From the NCBI GenBank assembly GCA_030610815.1, contig JAUWRA010000005.1, positions 1 to 36,019 on the forward strand: DNA of 36,019 nucleotides, in the 5' to 3' direction. Shown here piece after piece: positions 33,407 through 36,019 of this stretch (within the stretch, counting starts at the first letter, position 1; each line of letters starts with the position of its first letter). The stretch comes from Methanosarcinales archaeon (GTDB lineage: Archaea; Halobacteriota; Methanosarcinia; Methanosarcinales; Methanocomedenaceae). The notes under the pieces were generated by a model, which worked only from the letters and a program-made list of their open reading frames with translations, ran no database searches and was not told the DNA's origin. The position numbers and the translations under genes are program-made.

Positions 33407-34483
33407 ATGAGGCTCAACTCAATCCAGTTTTTTACCAGCGCATCCATGATGATGTCCATAATGCTCATCCCCCTCCTGGCTAAGGAGATGGGTGCAACCT
33501 ACATTCAGGTGGGCATTATAATGAGTGTGTACGGTGCATGCTTGTTCTTTTCATCCTACATTTTCAGTAAAGCGGCAGATGCATGGAACATCAAAAAACT
33601 ACTGCTTTTTGGACTTACATGCTCGGCCGTAGCTTATTTCCTGCAGATATTCGCCTATGATCCATTGAGCCTTGCACTGCTGCGAGGATTGCTGGGTATA
33701 TGCGTGGGCATGTATCCGGCAGCCTTTATCATGCATGTCTACGGGCTAAAGCGCAGCATTGGGAAATTTAGCTCCTTTGGTGCCCTGGGCTGGGCGTTCG
33801 GGTTTTTCGGAGCAGGGTTGATAGGGGACTTTGACCTGATATTCCTTGTCAGTTCATTAATGGTGATATTGTCCCTCATCATCGCGGTCCGTATGCCTGA
33901 GGTACAGGTGGATAAGATAAAAGTGAATTACTTTTCATTTTCCACAATTAAAAATAACTGGAGTATTTATCTTCCGTTCTTCATCAGGCATACAGGGGCA
34001 GTTGGATGCTGGACCATTTTCCCGCTGTACATGATCAGCCTGGGAGCGGATAGGTTCTGGATAGGACTGCTCTTTACTATAAATCCGTTAGTCCAGTTCT
34101 TTATAATGCGGCGGATGGACGGATGGAACATGGAACTTGTAGTAAAGGCTGGATATCTGTTGTCTATACTGGCATTTGCCAGCCTGGTTCCTGCCACTAT
34201 ATATTACCACATCATACCCAGTATGTTCCTGGTGGCCTTATCCTGGTCATTCCTGTTTGTGGGTTCCACTGAGCTGCTTCTCATGCGCAATAAGGATAAG
34301 GCTACATCGGCTGGATATATTAATTCGGTGATCGCCCTGTCCATGATAACAGGGCCTTTGCTTGGGGGTGCTCTCTCAGGCATGTTCGGGTTTACTGCAG
34401 TATTTTTTGTTGCGGCAGGACTAAGCCTTGTTAGCCTGCTGATATCCCTTACCAGTCTAACTCACCGGCCTGTTCAGGATTGA
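33407..34483 (+). CDS. Major facilitator superfamily transporter
   Basis: This ~358-aa protein has about ten to twelve membrane spans in two halves. The start ATG 33407 (MRLNSIQFFTSASMMMSIML) begins the first span; an in-frame ATG at 33314 would add a repetitive, unlikely N-terminus. The loop after span 2 (FSKAADAWNIKKLL) fits the MFS signature D-x-x-(G/N)-(R/K)-(R/K). The cargo cannot be told; drug or small-metabolite export is typical. It stands alone, divergent from tRNA-Gly. Confidence 0.85.
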   Translation: MRLNSIQFFTSASMMMSIMLIPLLAKEMGATYIQVGIIMSVYGACLFFSSYIFSKAADAWNIKKLLLFGLTCSAVAYFLQIFAYDPLSLALLRGLLGICVGMYPAAFIMHVYGLKRSIGKFSSFGALGWAFGFFGAGLIGDFDLIFLVSSLMVILSLIIAVRMPEVQVDKIKVNYFSFSTIKNNWSIYLPFFIRHTGAVGCWTIFPLYMISLGADRFWIGLLFTINPLVQFFIMRRMDGWNMELVVKAGYLLSILAFASLVPATIYYHIIPSMFLVALSWSFLFVGSTELLLMRNKDKATSAGYINSVIALSMITGPLLGGALSGMFGFTAVFFVAAGLSLVSLLISLTSLTHRPVQD

Positions 34484-34782
34484 AATGAGAATGAGATATA
34501 TTATCATGCAGCATCGGATTTCTATTTGATTAGCTCATGCACAATTCTTGCCTGGGTGGTTGCACCGGTTCTTCTAAATCATTTTTGCCCTGTAACCTCC
34601 AGTCAGCCAATAAAGAGCAGATTGAGTAATTTCATCTAAAGGCCTCATTTATATCTTTCCGATAACATTTAAATGCAAAGTAATTATAAACTGTTAACAT
34701 AAGTAATCAAATTGAAATCGCAATATTTGCTAAGATAGTAAAGGGTCTAGGAAATAATTCAATAAATGGGAGTGGTCCTAAA
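34484..34782. other. 299-nt intergenic region without a gene
   Basis: I see no gene or strong repeat here. It becomes AT-rich near 34650-34740, where the promoter of the 59-aa gene must lie. Confidence 0.4.
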
Positions 34783-34962
34783 ATGAAAGATTCCAGGGGA
34801 AGACATATCTTAATTGGTGATCGCGTAAAAGTTCTCTGGAACTTTGACAATAAGATTCATGTGAAAGACATTATCAAAATTGGTCGGAAACATGTAGAAG
34901 TAGACATCACACTGCGTAGAATATCCATATATGACCACACAAAAATAACCAAACTTCGCTAA
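34783..34962 (+). CDS. 59-aa basic protein with SH3/KOW-like pattern
   Basis: ATG 34783 to TAA 34960-34962 encodes MKDSRGRHILIGDRVKVLWN and continues with short strands (KIHVKDIIKIG, KHVEVDITL). A G-D-R-V-K-V-L turn and short strands recall small SH3-like or KOW folds found in nucleic-acid-binding proteins. GGAG at 34769-34772, 10 nt before the ATG, supports translation. I do not recognise a family. It is isolated from its neighbours by AT-rich gaps. Confidence 0.55.
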   Translation: MKDSRGRHILIGDRVKVLWNFDNKIHVKDIIKIGRKHVEVDITLRRISIYDHTKITKLR

Positions 34963-35190
34963 ACCAAAAAAACCACTGATAATTGTTCTCGCTATTCCTA
35001 ATAATATATATAGAAAATTATACATTCTTATATGAATTTCTCAATTTCATACAACTGATATTGTGATCAAGAACTACAATGCAGTTCCATATTTTTTTAT
35101 TCACTCAGTAGTCCATCTGTGACAAATGGTTGTTCCGGTGTTATTTACCAAAGTATTTATCAGGTTTGTTACCAATACCAATTATTATAC

Positions 35191-35781
35191 ATGTCTGAGA
35201 AATTCTTTAATGTAATCATAAATATGCTAAAGGAACGCCAGCTTTCAATAAGTAGCATATCCAGGGAACTGAAATCAGAAGGATATGACCAGCACAGGTT
35301 GATCATTACAGGATACCTCAGGGCGTTATATGACACTGGTTACCTTGTAGAACAGGAAATTCCCCCTTCAAAGGTATATTCATATAATCAAAAGGGACAG
35401 GAAACAGACATCTACCGGATACTGGAGAATAGTTTAAAGGATGTGGATCCAGGGTACAGGTACCCAGTTGCAGTATACATATTAACAAGCCTGTTGAACC
35501 GGCCGTGTTTCAGGTATGAACTAAGCCTTGTCGGGATTACGCCAAAAACCAGCTCTTATGTAAGAGAATCCAGGAGTGAGAGGCTCAAGGAGTTCAGGGA
35601 GGACATAAGCAGGTTTGATGTCCCTGAAGGTGACAAAGCATATGAGATGAACGGACATGATGCAGGTGTGATCTTGCACAGCTCTGATGTCATCAATGGC
35701 ATTATGAAAAACCTGCTGGACCTGACAGGACTCAAATCCAGGTACCATTCCACCCGGATAACAGAGTTTATGGAACACTGA
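35191..35781 (+). CDS. Winged-helix-like protein, probable regulator
   Basis: The start is ATG 35191 (MSEKFFNVIINMLKERQLSI), giving 196 aa; an upstream in-frame start at 35119 has no support. Residues ~12-60 form a helix-turn-helix-like unit (SISSISRELKSEGYDQHRLIITGYLRALYDTGYLVEQ), with the wing in EIPPSKVYSY. The C-terminal part (PVAVYILTSLLNRPCFRYEL) is helical and without known motifs. It may regulate a nearby gene; short palindromes follow it. Confidence 0.7.
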   Translation: MSEKFFNVIINMLKERQLSISSISRELKSEGYDQHRLIITGYLRALYDTGYLVEQEIPPSKVYSYNQKGQETDIYRILENSLKDVDPGYRYPVAVYILTSLLNRPCFRYELSLVGITPKTSSYVRESRSERLKEFREDISRFDVPEGDKAYEMNGHDAGVILHSSDVINGIMKNLLDLTGLKSRYHSTRITEFMEH

Positions 35782-36019
35782 GACCGCCAGGTGGATGATA
35801 ATTGGGAAGGTCTCACCAACATTCTATAGAATATACATCAAAATATGGTATCCATTTCAAAAAGTATGGCAAAATGCAAAAAGTGGGGTATCCACTTAAC
35901 TCCCGTTCTATAAACACTTTCCCCTACCAATAATAGATTTGTATGGATTAGGGTCTGTTGATACGGCTTTTTCTATAAGCCGATAGAACAATATCCCCCT
36001 AGATCGTGAAGTATGAAGT
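35782..36019. other. Window end with short palindromes, no gene
   Basis: This contains the palindromes TTCTATAGAA near 35822, ATGGTATCCAT (35845-35855), AAGTGG..CCACTT (35881-35897), and the hairpin CGGCTT..AAGCCG (35964-35982). GGTATCCA and CAAAAAGT each occur twice. No coding frame is credible. Confidence 0.45.

Overview
The window is archaeal and comes from a methanogen or a methane-oxidising relative, probably within Halobacteriota (Methanosarcina-like or ANME-like). The evidence is a complete mtrEDCBAFGH operon (methyl-H4MPT:coenzyme M methyltransferase), formylmethanofuran dehydrogenase genes, an archaeal homocysteine synthesis pair (HcyS plus NIL-ferredoxin), 5'-deoxyadenosine deaminase next to S-adenosylhomocysteine hydrolase, TATA-type promoters, GGAGGTGAT-type ribosome sites and T-rich terminators. 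The genus cannot be fixed from sequence alone.

Layout. 1-4.7 kb: a partial coiled-coil gene, trpB2, an unknown gene with a possible caspase-like dyad, a cupin and a membrane protein. 4.8-7.9 kb: a compact four-gene cassette (two related small proteins, a cytoplasmic coiled-coil/PASTA x4/HhH protein, and an 80-aa protein) with no function I recognise. 7.9-9.2 kb: a LeuC/HacA-type dehydratase large subunit. 9.2-14.0 kb: an AT-rich accessory region made of two consecutive modules. Each module starts with a copy of the leuC 3' end and its downstream flank, carries a HEPN-motif cargo, and ends with a copy of a 55-bp fragment. Module 1 carries a three-gene operon ending in a small HEPN protein, then two tiny genes. 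Module 2 carries one long HEPN-motif reading frame broken by an in-frame TGA. 14.0-15.9 kb: hcyS and its ferredoxin on the minus strand. 16.2-17.7 kb: a ribbon-helix-helix regulator and ftsZ behind two strong palindromes. 17.8-22.7 kb: branched-chain amino acid genes (2-isopropylmalate/citramalate synthase with an apparent 1-nt frameshift near its start, ilvB, ilvN, ilvC). 22.8-24.9 kb: fwdD, fwdB and an Fe-S protein, without fwdA or fwdC. 25.2-30.2 kb: the mtr operon. 30.5-33.1 kb: ahcY and dadD (SAM salvage). 33.15 kb: tRNA-Gly(GCC). 33.4-36 kb: an MFS transporter, a 59-aa protein and a winged-helix-like protein.

The core genes cover C1 metabolism (Fwd, Mtr), SAM-cycle recycling, sulfur amino acid and branched-chain amino acid synthesis, and cell division. 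The two stretches most likely to hold something undescribed are the PASTA/HhH cassette (4839-7892) and the tandem HEPN modules behind leuC (9121-13959). I saw no CRISPR array, rRNA, integrase or transposase.
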